DNA of 64,000 bases from Ga0077555 sp963741565 (GTDB lineage Bacteria; Pseudomonadota; Alphaproteobacteria; Rhizobiales; Hyphomicrobiaceae). Below the pieces are notes generated by a model. That model had not been told where the DNA came from. It made no database searches and saw only the letters and a program-made list of their open reading frames with translations. Location of the stretch: contig CAVUIK010000001.1 in the NCBI GenBank assembly GCA_963741565.1, forward strand, positions 371,951 to 435,950, given 5' to 3'. The translations under genes were made by a program, and so were the position numbers. Below are positions 8,455 to 17,038 of the stretch, in pieces (the first letter of the stretch is position 1; each line of letters begins with the position of its first letter).

Positions 8455-9241
8455 GGACCCGTGTGTCCGAGACTGTGCGGCCAGGATTGTCACACCGAGA
8501 AGCTAAGATCTCGTTCAGGTTTCTGGCCGATTTCTGGCGGGCGGGGGGCGGCGGCAGACGTCAACAAATCATTAATGCGGTCGACAAGGCGGACCCGAGT
8601 TCGTGCGCAATCGAGTGTGCTCGCTTGCCACGTTCAATGGCGAGCGGATACGTTCGGCGGGCGGCGCAATTGGGTGCCGATCGGGGGAGCGAATATGCGA
8701 AAAAATCCAATTGCGATGACGATCGCTGTTGTCGGCATGTGGAGTTCAATCGAGCTGAGCGGTCGCTCAGCCCGTCACGTTCAGTAGCATCCAAGGCGGC
8801 TTGCATACGTGAGCAACATAGTCGGACAAACAGGTTGCTTGCTGGGAAGCTAACCAGCACCGGCGACGTGCCGTTCGACCCAGCCAATAGCCGTCTGTTC
8901 CTGCGCTTCAAATCGGCGGACGGCGTGACGCGCGGCGCGACCAGTGTCGCGGTGCGGACGCTCCCCGCTGACGGCACTGCATCCGCACCAGGGAAGCCGG
9001 TCGCAGCGCAATAGCCGACCCAGTCCAGTGATGCGCTGGGTCGCCCTGCGGCGCCCTTCTCTTTTCAAAGTGGCTGAGTCAGGCCGAACCGGATAGGCAG
9101 GGTCGATATCGCTTTCAAGTGTCGGACTTGGGCTTGTTCCGAGACAGACCACGGCGTCAGAAGGCGATCAGGCATCTGGCGAAGCGCGGCGCGTCGGTTA
9201 TGCTCCAGGATTGACGCTTCGCGAGACGAGGGGACCCCACC
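8455..9241. other. Long stretch without a convincing intact gene
   Basis: Almost 790 bases lie between the DUF3592-like gene and the flavin oxidoreductase gene. Overlapping open frames exist on both strands, but none has a coherent composition and start. The only hint of coding is the possible gene relic described separately at 8695-9014. No tRNA-like or strong terminator structure was found. Confidence 0.5.
8695..9014 (+). pseudogene. Possible relic of a small exported protein
   Basis: An ATG with a good GGGGGAG ribosome site starts a 30-codon frame with a signal-like stretch (IAMTIAVVGMWSS). In another frame the last 45 or so codons before 9014 read like a real protein end (VPFDPANSRLFLRF, then SADGVTRGATSVAVRT). 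Joining them needs at least one frame change, so I read this as a decayed gene or a sequence error. Function is unknown and the link between the halves is inference. Confidence 0.25.
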
Positions 9242-10405
9242 ATGAAAGCCTCCCTTTTCTATCTGCCGGGTGTCGGCAATCGCGCCGAGATCGAAGCCGG
9301 CATGGCGGGCATGCGTCCAGACCTCTACCAGCAGATGCTGCGCGAGGTCTCGGAGCAGTGCCGCCTCGCCGACGATCTCGGCTACGAGTTGGTCTCCTTC
9401 ACGGAGCACCATTTCCACATCGAGGGCTTCGAGGTCTCGAACAATCCCGTCCTGCTCGATCTCTACATCGCCATGCAGACCAAGCGCATCCGGGTCGGTC
9501 AGCTCGGTATCGTGCTGCCGGCCTCGAACCCGATTCGGGTCGCCGAGGACATCGCCATGCTCGACCATATGTCGGGCGGGCGGGCGTGCGCGGGCTTCGC
9601 GCGCGGCTATCAGCGGCGCTGGGTCGACATCATGGCACAGCAGACACACGGCATCCACGGCGCACTGCCGCATCAGCACGACGAGATCGACGCGGCCAAC
9701 CGCGAGGCGTTCGAGGAGTGCTTTACGATCATCAAGAAGGCGTGGACCGAGGAGATGCTGTCGTTCCAGGGCAAATACTGGCGGATCCCGCCGGGCCCGA
9801 CGCCATGGGAGTTGGAGACGACAGCGAAGTTCGGCAAGGGCGTCGAGAACGGCGTCCTGAAATCGGTCGGCGTGGTTCCGAAGCCGCTGCAGAAGCCGCA
9901 TCCGCCGATCTTCCAGCCGTTCGCATCATCGGAGCGCTCGATCAGCTGGTGCGCGAAGGAGGGCGTGACCGCCGTGCTGCCGCCGATGCACGAAACGCGC
10001 GAGCGGGCGCTGATGGAGCTTTACCGGGACGTGTCGGGTCTCAAATATGGCGAGGGCGTCGGCATGTTGCGCGACATCATCATCGCCGACACCGACGAGG
10101 AGGCCCGCCAGCTCTGGCAGGACTCCGGGCACTTCGCAGCCAATGCCTGGTTCGTTCCATTCGGATTTCGCCAAGGCATGCTCGATCCCAAGACCGGCCT
10201 CGCGCCGACGCCCGACGAGGCGATTGCAAAGGGATATGCGTTCGTTGGCACGCTCAATACGGTATTGCGCAGCGTCGAGGCGCTCCGCAAGAAGGTGCCG
10301 GTCAACTGGATCTTCGGATGGACGCACAACGGCTTGATCCCGCACGCCAAGCTGATGCGATCGATCGAGGATTTCCACACCAAGGTGCTGCCGCGGTTCG
10401 CGTGA
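9242..10405 (+). CDS. LLM class flavin-dependent oxidoreductase (luciferase-like)
   Basis: A 387-residue bacterial luciferase-like monooxygenase, a TIM-barrel enzyme using FMNH2 and O2 or F420. Family signatures include the early SFTEHHFHIEGF segment, the IRVGQLGIVLPASNPIRVAEDIAMLD strand-helix and MSGGRACAGFARGYQRRW, equivalent to the S-x-G-R flavin-pocket motif. The length is typical. GAGGGG precedes the ATG. It is followed by a strong symmetric hairpin and converges on the polysaccharide genes, so it looks monocistronic. The substrate is unknown. Confidence 0.9.
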   Translation: MKASLFYLPGVGNRAEIEAGMAGMRPDLYQQMLREVSEQCRLADDLGYELVSFTEHHFHIEGFEVSNNPVLLDLYIAMQTKRIRVGQLGIVLPASNPIRVAEDIAMLDHMSGGRACAGFARGYQRRWVDIMAQQTHGIHGALPHQHDEIDAANREAFEECFTIIKKAWTEEMLSFQGKYWRIPPGPTPWELETTAKFGKGVENGVLKSVGVVPKPLQKPHPPIFQPFASSERSISWCAKEGVTAVLPPMHETRERALMELYRDVSGLKYGEGVGMLRDIIIADTDEEARQLWQDSGHFAANAWFVPFGFRQGMLDPKTGLAPTPDEAIAKGYAFVGTLNTVLRSVEALRKKVPVNWIFGWTHNGLIPHAKLMRSIEDFHTKVLPRFA

Positions 10406-10418
10406 GCCGGCGGGCAAT

Positions 10419-10460
10419 GAAACCGTAAAGGGGCGCCCAACAGCGCCCCTTTACGGTTTC
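10419..10460. terminator. Bidirectional hairpin between convergent genes
   Basis: An 18-bp perfect inverted repeat (arms 10419-10436 and 10443-10460) around a six-base loop starts 14 bases after the flavin oxidoreductase stop and ends 15 bases from the stop of the minus-strand Wzy-like gene. Both strands carry short A/T-rich parts within the stem (GTAAA/TTTAC). Its place between convergent genes suggests two-way termination. Confidence 0.75.
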
Positions 10461-10475
10461 AGGTGATGGCTGGCC

Positions 10476-12053
10476 TCACGTTGCCAGCAGCAGGCGCGCG
10501 CGGCGCTTGGAGATGTGGCGGCGGCGATCCTTGCCGCGCCCCGCTATGACCGCCGGTACGGCCAACCCGAGGATGCGCGCGGCGCGCAGCGGCGGGCGCA
10601 TCGGCAAGCTTGCCAGCGGGCCTTGGAGAGCGACCGGAATGTGAGCCGCGATCTGCGCCGGGAGCCGGGTCGCGACCTCGATATTGCGGCGCAGCGTCTC
10701 GCTCGGGAACATCGAGCCCCAGAGCAGCGCCAGCACGAGATAGAAGATGCGCCAGTGGTCGGTCTCGACAACCATGCCCTCGACGGCGAGGCCGCAGAAC
10801 GCTGCATAGGCGACGAGAAGGGTACGGCTGGCCCAGGTCCGCTCGAAGACAGCCTTAAGACCATAGGCGAGCGACATGCCAATCAGGGCGATGTAGAGCA
10901 GTCCGCCAAGCCAGCCCGCGTTCAGGAACATGCTGAGGTAGATGTTGTGCGGATGCTCCGGATGCAGGATGCCGCCGAATTGCAGGGCGCCAATGCCGAG
11001 CGGGTTCTCAAGAATGACGCCGATCGCCTTCCATTGACCACCGAAGCGGCCTTCGGGGCCTTCGTCGTAGGTCTGGGAGAGCGAGAAGCGTTCGGCGAAG
11101 AGGCGGGAGACCTGGTCGAATTCGAGCGCGACCAGGATCAGGACACCCGCGAGGGCGCCGCCGAGCGCCGACAGGAAAATCAGCTTCAGGCGCTGCTTGT
11201 CGGTGCGCGCCGTGATCAGGGAGAGATAGCCATAGACGGCGACTGCAACTAAGAAGTTGACCCACGCGCCGCGCGAGAAGCTCAGCAGCAGGGCGGCCCC
11301 GAGCACGCCGAGACCCGCCATCGGCAGCAGCGTCCGATGCAGCGAGCGCGTCAGCATCTCGTGCAGCAGGTAGACCATCGGCGGGACCAGGAACGGCGCG
11401 TAGACGTTGGGGTCCTTGAAGGAGCCTGCCGCGCGGCCGTGCAGCGTGAAGAGCTTCTGGGCGCCGGGGATCGCGTCGAAATAGCCGATCATGCCGGTGA
11501 TCGCTGCAACCAGGGCGGCGGCGACGGAGGCGCGCAGGATCAGCCGGGAATGTGCATCGGGTTTCTTGGCGACGAACGCCGCGATCACGAACGAGGCGAT
11601 GCAGAGATAGAGTGAGACGCCGGTGTGCATTGCGGCCGTCTCGATCAAGAGCGCAGGGGCAACGGCGACGAATCCGGCGCTGGTAATGAGCAGCCAAGTC
11701 GCGAGGTAGACGAGGTGCGGCGTGGTGATTGCGGTGAGGCCGACGACCGGCAGCAGCACCACGAGGCCGATCATCATGGCGTCGACAGGTGCCGGCTCGG
11801 TTGCGACAAACGCGCCGAGGAAAACGGCCAGCCAGACTAACCCTAGAGCCAGCGTGTGCACGGCGCTGCGCGGTGGCGCGAGGTCGCTCGGATGCGACAT
11901 GCCATAGCCGTTGGCATGGCCGTTCATGCCGCCGTTCGCATATCCGTTCGTATAGCCATTGCGGTACATCGGCGGCCGCTGCCGGCGCGTCGAATTGCTG
12001 CGCATGGCGCGCTCGACAATGCGAACCGTGTCTTCACGCGTCAGTCGGCTCAC
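10476..12053 (-). CDS. O-antigen ligase/Wzy-type polymerase, paralogue 2
   Basis: About 525 residues, with ten or more membrane segments and a Wzy_C/O-antigen ligase signature (SFSRGAWVNFLVAVAVYGY), plus a large loop before PHNIYLSMFLNAGWLG. Such proteins polymerise or transfer repeat units at the periplasmic face. The GTG start is chosen because GGGAGGA lies 5 bases upstream and it overlaps the previous stop by four bases (GTGA), implying coupled translation. The N-terminal cytoplasmic tail carries an NG-rich tetrapeptide repeat absent from its paralogue, and the C-terminus is a long basic tail. It closely resembles the gene immediately upstream, which suggests tandem duplication. Confidence 0.85.
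   Translation of the reverse strand: MSRLTREDTVRIVERAMRSNSTRRQRPPMYRNGYTNGYANGGMNGHANGYGMSHPSDLAPPRSAVHTLALGLVWLAVFLGAFVATEPAPVDAMMIGLVVLLPVVGLTAITTPHLVYLATWLLITSAGFVAVAPALLIETAAMHTGVSLYLCIASFVIAAFVAKKPDAHSRLILRASVAAALVAAITGMIGYFDAIPGAQKLFTLHGRAAGSFKDPNVYAPFLVPPMVYLLHEMLTRSLHRTLLPMAGLGVLGAALLLSFSRGAWVNFLVAVAVYGYLSLITARTDKQRLKLIFLSALGGALAGVLILVALEFDQVSRLFAERFSLSQTYDEGPEGRFGGQWKAIGVILENPLGIGALQFGGILHPEHPHNIYLSMFLNAGWLGGLLYIALIGMSLAYGLKAVFERTWASRTLLVAYAAFCGLAVEGMVVETDHWRIFYLVLALLWGSMFPSETLRRNIEVATRLPAQIAAHIPVALQGPLASLPMRPPLRAARILGLAVPAVIAGRGKDRRRHISKRRARLLLAT
11904..11963 (-). repeat. Five 12-base coding repeats (xNG[Y/H/G])
   Basis: Within the N-terminal tail of the second Wzy-like protein the codons encode RNGY-TNGY-ANGG-MNGH-ANGY, five tetrapeptides sharing Asn-Gly. 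The DNA period is 12 bases with variation at third positions, so it is a diverged in-frame microsatellite that probably makes a flexible cytoplasmic tail. Confidence 0.7.
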
Positions 12054-13300
12054 AAAATCCTCCCGCGCGGCGTCCGTTCGTCGGCGGCCATCAGGCCCCA
12101 GACGATGGCGAGCAGCAGATAGAAATGGCGCCAATGGTCGGTATCGATCACGACGCCCTCAACGACGTTTCCAACAAGAGCCGCGAATGCGATCAGGAAC
12201 AGTGGCCGCGTTCTCGTGCTGCGCAGCATATGCGCTCCAGCGAGCGCGAGCGTGAGCCCGATGACGACAAGGTAAAAGAGCCCGCCGAGCCAACCGGCAT
12301 TAAGGAACATGCTGAGATAGACGTTGTGCACGTCCTCAGAATGGTAAAGGCCGCCGAACTGGTTGGCGCCGAGACCAAGCGGATTGAGCAGCAGCAGCGC
12401 CTTCGCCTTCTCGTGTCCGCCGAAGCGTCCGTCAGGGCCGACGTCATAGGACTGCGACAGGCTAGAGCGCTGGGCCAGGAGGTCGGCAATCGCGTCGAAC
12501 TGCAGCGCGACGATCACAGCGATCGCCATAGCTGCCAAGCCGGCGCCGGCAAACGCGAGCATGCGGCGGCGATCGGGCACCGAGCGCGTCGTCACGAATG
12601 TGACGTAGCCGTAAATCAGAGCTGCGATGGCGAAATTCAACCAAGCTCCGCGCGAGAAGCTCAGCAGCAGCGCGAACAGCAGCACGGCGGCAAGGCCGAG
12701 CGGGACGGCGATGCGTTTGGCTTCGCGGGCGATGACGACATGCGCGCAATAGAGGATGATTGGGATCAGGAAGGGGCCGAACACGTTCGGATCTTTGAAG
12801 GTTCCGGTAGCGCGACCGAACTTGGTGAACAGCTCGAAGGCGCCGGGTATCAGATGGAAATACCCCGCGATTCCGGTCAGCGCCGCGATCAGGGCGGCAA
12901 CGGCGTAGCCGTTCAAAATGAGGCGCGTGTGCTGGTCGGGGCGGTTCGCGATGAAGGCGGCCAGCACGAACGACGACACATAGAGGTAGAAGGAAACGCC
13001 AGTATGGATGGCCGACCGCGCCATGTCGGCCGACATGGCGGAGGCAGCGACGGCGCCAGTTCCGCAGATCAGCCATAGCATCAGATAGAGGCCGAGGCTT
13101 GCGGTATAGGTTTGCAGACCGGCGAGCGGAAGCAGGGCGATCAGAGCGATCATCAGCAGATCGACGGGCGCCGGCTCCGTGAACACGATGCCCGACGCCA
13201 CGATCGCCAGCAGCACAGCGAACCGGGCGAGATCGCGAACGCCAAGGCCTTGAGCGCCGAATGAAGCGTGGCCAGTCGCTGCCAGAATGAGGCTGGTCAT
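12050..13300 (-). CDS. O-antigen ligase/Wzy-type polymerase, paralogue 1
   Basis: A 416-residue polytopic membrane protein with the Wzy_C/O-antigen ligase core. It shares with its downstream neighbour the blocks FKDPNVFGPFL, LLLSFSRGAWLNF, GPDGRFGGHEKA, NPLGLGANQFGG and NVYLSMFLNAGWLGG. It lacks the neighbour's NG-rich tail and basic C-terminus. It probably polymerises lipid-linked repeat units made by the initiating transferase encoded 23 bases upstream. GGGGACAACC precedes the ATG. Whether it acts as polymerase or ligase cannot be decided from sequence. Confidence 0.87.
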   Translation of the reverse strand: MTSLILAATGHASFGAQGLGVRDLARFAVLLAIVASGIVFTEPAPVDLLMIALIALLPLAGLQTYTASLGLYLMLWLICGTGAVAASAMSADMARSAIHTGVSFYLYVSSFVLAAFIANRPDQHTRLILNGYAVAALIAALTGIAGYFHLIPGAFELFTKFGRATGTFKDPNVFGPFLIPIILYCAHVVIAREAKRIAVPLGLAAVLLFALLLSFSRGAWLNFAIAALIYGYVTFVTTRSVPDRRRMLAFAGAGLAAMAIAVIVALQFDAIADLLAQRSSLSQSYDVGPDGRFGGHEKAKALLLLNPLGLGANQFGGLYHSEDVHNVYLSMFLNAGWLGGLFYLVVIGLTLALAGAHMLRSTRTRPLFLIAFAALVGNVVEGVVIDTDHWRHFYLLLAIVWGLMAADERTPRGRIL

Positions 13301-13323
13301 GGTTGTCCCCTAGAGCCTGGCGT

Positions 13324-14826
13324 TCAGTAGGCGTTTTCCGACTTCAGCAGTGCGAACGGCGTCCTGGCGAGGATGTAGACATCCAGGATCAGCGACCAGT
13401 TCTCGATGTAGTAGAGGTCGCAATCGACGCGCTTCTGGATCTTCTCGGAGGTGTCGGTCTCGCCGCGCCAGCCGTTGATCTGGGCCCAGCCGGTGATGCC
13501 GGGCTTGACCTTGTGCCGGGCGAAGTAACCATCGACGACCTCGTGGTAGAGCTGGTCGGCGGCCTTCGCCTGAAGGGCATGCGGACGTGGGCCGACCAGC
13601 GAGAGCGTTCCGCGCAGCACGTTGAAGAGCTGCGGCAACTCGTCGAGGCTCGATTTCCGGATGAAGCGGCCGACGCGGGTGACGCGCGGGTCGTCCTTGG
13701 TCACCAGCCGGGCGGCGTTGGTGTCGGTCATGTCGGTGTACATCGACCGGAATTTGTAGACATCGATCAGCTCGTTGTTGAAGCCGAACCGCTTCTGGCG
13801 GAACAGCACGGGGCCACGGCTATCGGCCTTGATGGCGAGCGCCACCAGAGCCATCACCGGAGAGAGCAAGATCAGGGCCAAAATTGCGATCGTCTTGTCG
13901 AAGGCGGCCTTGACCAGGCTGTCCCAATCTGCGAGCGGCTTGTCGAACAGGTCGATCAAGGGTACCGCACCGACGAACGAATAGGCGCGCGGGCGGAAAC
14001 GCAGCTTGTTGGCATGGGCCGCGAGCCGGATGTCGAGCGGCAGCACCCAGAGCTTCTTCAGGATCTGGAGCAGGCGGGTCTCGGCCGTCAGCGGCAGCGA
14101 CACGATCAGCAGATCGACCGGGGTCGAGCGGCAGAACGCCACCAACTCGTCGATGTTGCCCAGCATTGGGTAGCCGCGGATGCCGCCGGCAATGCGGTCG
14201 GAACCACGGTCGTCGAACACTCCGCAGATGCGCACATCGCTGGTGGCGTCGGCTTCCAGGGCCTCGATCAGCGCCAGCCCCTGGGGGCCGGCGCCGAACA
14301 CGACGGCGCGCCGATTGAGGCGCGAGCTGTGCGACCATTGATGAATTTGTGCCGAAGCGGCGTATCGAAATGAGGCAGCGGCGGCAAAGCCAGCCACGTA
14401 CCAGAGCAGCAGCCAGCCACGCGAGAACTCGACGCCAGCCTTCAGCAGGAACACGGTGGCGACGAGCAGGGCCAGCGCCGTCGACCAGGCAAAGGCGACT
14501 TTCGGCAACTGGCGCAATGGTGAGGTCAGCGATGCCATCGTATAGAGTTCGAGGCGCTGGGTCCCGATCACGGCGGCGAGGGCCGTCATCAGGATTGCCG
14601 TCACATAGCGGCTATCCTCGAAGGTTTCGCCGAGTCCGAGCCAGCCGGTGGCCACGGCGAAACCGGCGGCCGCAAGCACAGCGAACTCACCAACCCGGGC
14701 AAGCCCCGTGACGATCGCCGGCGAAATGTAGTTTCGGTTTGCGCCCGCTGAAATGTGGAGTGTCCGATACGCAGGGGCTGCGCCGGAATAAGCTGGTGTC
14801 GGGGTGGAGAAGTCGGAAGTGGACAT
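13324..14826 (-). CDS. Undecaprenyl-phosphate sugar phosphotransferase (initiating glycosyltransferase)
   Basis: A 500-residue polyprenyl glycosylphosphotransferase. The N-terminal half has membrane segments, then a nucleotide-binding-like CoA-binding_3 domain (RRAVVFGAGPQGLALIEAL). The C-terminal catalytic domain has KAAFDKTIAILALILLSPVM, FRQKRFGFNNELIDVYKFRSM, RFIRKSSLDELPQLFNVLRG and KPGITGWAQINGWRG, all hallmarks of WcaJ/ExoY/GumD enzymes. It adds the first sugar-phosphate to undecaprenyl phosphate on the inner membrane and so commits repeat-unit synthesis. The sugar is probably glucose by family, but this is not proven. It is likely co-transcribed with the two Wzy-like genes. Confidence 0.93.
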   Translation of the reverse strand: MSTSDFSTPTPAYSGAAPAYRTLHISAGANRNYISPAIVTGLARVGEFAVLAAAGFAVATGWLGLGETFEDSRYVTAILMTALAAVIGTQRLELYTMASLTSPLRQLPKVAFAWSTALALLVATVFLLKAGVEFSRGWLLLWYVAGFAAAASFRYAASAQIHQWSHSSRLNRRAVVFGAGPQGLALIEALEADATSDVRICGVFDDRGSDRIAGGIRGYPMLGNIDELVAFCRSTPVDLLIVSLPLTAETRLLQILKKLWVLPLDIRLAAHANKLRFRPRAYSFVGAVPLIDLFDKPLADWDSLVKAAFDKTIAILALILLSPVMALVALAIKADSRGPVLFRQKRFGFNNELIDVYKFRSMYTDMTDTNAARLVTKDDPRVTRVGRFIRKSSLDELPQLFNVLRGTLSLVGPRPHALQAKAADQLYHEVVDGYFARHKVKPGITGWAQINGWRGETDTSEKIQKRVDCDLYYIENWSLILDVYILARTPFALLKSENAY

Positions 14827-14985
14827 GCGAGGTGTGCCAGCCGTGACGTATGCGAATAGGTTCGCAGGTCCAACAGCACGTCTCGTGCCAACGGGGTCCG
14901 TTCATTAAGAGAAGAGCAATATGTATGGACGGATCTTCATCATGTCCGCGGCTGAGGCACTGAAGGGCGGCGAGCCCAACGCCGA

Positions 14986-16155
14986 TCAGGCGACGTTAAC
15001 CGTCGCGGCCGCAGCCGATGTCGCCGAGCGAGCCGCCAGCGCGGTGGCATAAAAGTCGAGCACGCCGTCAGTCATGGCCGAAACGGTAAAGCGGCGGCCG
15101 ATCTCGGTGCGGAGCCGGACGGCGCGGGCGCGGGCAGCCGCCGGCTGATCGCGGGCGTCGCGCATGGCGGCCGCAAGCGCTGAGGCGTCGTCGGGTGCAA
15201 CCAGCGCCGTATCGGTCCCGGCGACGATCTCTGGCAGGCCACCGACGCGGGAAGCGATAAGCGGAATGGCGGCGCCGGCGGCTTCGAGGGCGACGTAGGG
15301 GAAGCTCTCGGCCCGCGACGGCATCACCAGGACGCGGCCAAGTGGAAACGCGCGGCGGGCCGGCATCGCACCGGCAAAGGTAACCAACCCTTTCAGCCCA
15401 TGGGCTTCGACGGTGGCGCGGAATTCGGCCTCGTCGGGACCGGCGCCGACAATCACTGTCCGGCAGGGCCCGTCTGCAGCGAGGCGGCGCGTGGCCTCGA
15501 TCAGGAGATCGACGCCCTTCAGTTTCCGCAACTCGCCGATGAACAGGAAATCGGCGGCATCGTCGGCGGCAATGGCGGGGTCGAGCTCTTCGGCCAGGAT
15601 GCCGTTGTGAATGACGCGAGTCGCGCAAGGCGCAGTTCCGACTTTCTCGGCATAGGCGGCCGCCGAATAGGCACTCTCGAAGATGATGCCGTCGCCGCGC
15701 GCGGCAAGCAGCCGCTCCATCCCCATGTAGATGCGCCCCTTCAGCGAGCGCGGATCATAGTGGAGGCTGCCGCCATGCGGCGTATAAAGGCCGGCGATCC
15801 GGCCGCCGGCTGTCTTGATGCCACTGACGGCGATGCGGGCGTAGGCGCCGCCCTTGGCGCCGTGGCCGTGCAGAATGTCGATGTCGAGCGCAACCGCGTG
15901 CCGCTGGGTCGCGCGCGTGGCGCTGAGGTCCTCGAGGCCGACTTCGCGCGCCATCGGCACGCGGAAAAGCCCGAGGGTCAGATGCGGCTCGAGCGCCTTC
16001 AGGCGGTCATCGGTAAGCGGGTCGCTGGCGTTCGCATCACACAGGACACCAACCAGATGGCCGCGTTCGGCCTGGGCCCGTGCGAGATCGCGGACATGGC
16101 GGAAAAGTCCGCCAACGGGGGCACGCAGACAATGGAGGATGCGAAACGGGGTCAT
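14986..16155 (-). CDS. Glycosyltransferase family 4
   Basis: A 389-residue GT-B glycosyltransferase. The N-terminal domain has the G-G-L-F-R-H-V segment (RAPVGGLFRHVRDLARA) that binds acceptor or donor phosphate. The C-terminal nucleotide-sugar domain has FLFIGELRKLKGVDLLIEA, TVIVGAGPDEAEFRA and MPSRAESFPYVALEAAGAAIP, which contains the E-x7-E motif. It probably extends the lipid-linked repeat unit of the local polysaccharide in the cytoplasm. It lies between the export lipoprotein gene (36 bases upstream) and the initiating transferase gene (159 bases downstream). Confidence 0.9.
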   Translation of the reverse strand: MTPFRILHCLRAPVGGLFRHVRDLARAQAERGHLVGVLCDANASDPLTDDRLKALEPHLTLGLFRVPMAREVGLEDLSATRATQRHAVALDIDILHGHGAKGGAYARIAVSGIKTAGGRIAGLYTPHGGSLHYDPRSLKGRIYMGMERLLAARGDGIIFESAYSAAAYAEKVGTAPCATRVIHNGILAEELDPAIAADDAADFLFIGELRKLKGVDLLIEATRRLAADGPCRTVIVGAGPDEAEFRATVEAHGLKGLVTFAGAMPARRAFPLGRVLVMPSRAESFPYVALEAAGAAIPLIASRVGGLPEIVAGTDTALVAPDDASALAAAMRDARDQPAAARARAVRLRTEIGRRFTVSAMTDGVLDFYATALAARSATSAAAATVNVA

Positions 16156-16191
16156 ACCACTGCCTGCGCAACTCGTCGAAACCTACAAAAC

Positions 16192-16851
16192 TCAGAGGAA
16201 CCGCTCGTAAACCTGCACAGTATCGCCGGGCATCACGACGTAATCGTCGGGCACTTCCATGCGTTCGACGAGGCCGTTGACGCGGCGGGTGATCAGGAAC
16301 TTGCGTTCGTTGGCGCGTTCGGAAAAACCGCCGGCAATAGCGATGGCGATTTTCACCGTCATGCCACTGACGTAGGGGAACTGGCCGGCCGTCTTGACTT
16401 CACCGAGGATGAAGAAGGGGCGGTTTTGCTGGATATCGACAGTGACGTGGGGGTCCTTCACGTACTGCACGCCGAGCTTGCCCTTGATGGTGCGCTCGAG
16501 GTCGAAGGTCGTCACGCCACGGCTTTTGACGGCGCCGATCAGCGGGACCGTGATGTAGCCGCCGTGGTCGACCGTATAGAGGCGCGACAAGTTCGGCTGG
16601 CCATAGACAAAGATGCGGAGCTTGTCGCCGGTATCAAGGAGATAAGGACCGTCTGAATCGGCGACCGCCTGCGGACCTTGCAGGCCCGCTGGAATGACCG
16701 TAGGGGCACTCCAGGAATGGAGGGCCGGGCCATGTTGCGCAACGACGGCACCTTCGTGCCCGGGGCCCTCATCCGACCAGGAGTTGTCGAAATGGGCGCA
16801 ACCCGGCAGGGTCATTACTACGGCGAGTGAGAAGACGAAACGCGACTTCAT
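16192..16851 (-). CDS. Polysaccharide export lipoprotein (Wza/ExoF type)
   Basis: A 219-residue precursor with a signal peptide ending in a lipobox (LAVVMTLPGC), followed by a Poly_export domain (PYLLDTGDKLRIFVYGQPNLS) and SLBB-like strands (FFILGEVKTAGQFPYVSGMTV). OPX/Wza proteins form or support the outer-membrane channel of Wzy-dependent polysaccharide export. The size fits the short class that lacks the C-terminal barrel helix. AAGGAACG precedes the ATG. It diverges from the Wzz-like gene across 187 bases, so export and chain-length proteins are probably controlled from one region. Confidence 0.92.
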   Translation of the reverse strand: MKSRFVFSLAVVMTLPGCAHFDNSWSDEGPGHEGAVVAQHGPALHSWSAPTVIPAGLQGPQAVADSDGPYLLDTGDKLRIFVYGQPNLSRLYTVDHGGYITVPLIGAVKSRGVTTFDLERTIKGKLGVQYVKDPHVTVDIQQNRPFFILGEVKTAGQFPYVSGMTVKIAIAIAGGFSERANERKFLITRRVNGLVERMEVPDDYVVMPGDTVQVYERFL

Positions 16852-17038
16852 TTGTCATCGTTCCTTGCATGAGGACTGGCGATAGTGACGGATTAAACGC
16901 GACACTCGTTAAGAAAGACTGATCGGTTGTGTCTTTCTGACCGCCTTAAGGGATTGGTTACGGGTCCGCGTTCTAATTCGGCACATCTGAGCCCTGCAAT
17001 TCGTCGTAGGGAGGGTAGTTTTAGATCAGGCGGCCGAC

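Noticed and set aside
16880..16960. CtrA sites in the divergent Wza/Wzz promoter region
   Set aside because: Several TTAA words occur, but their spacings are not 7 bases, so none matches the full consensus.
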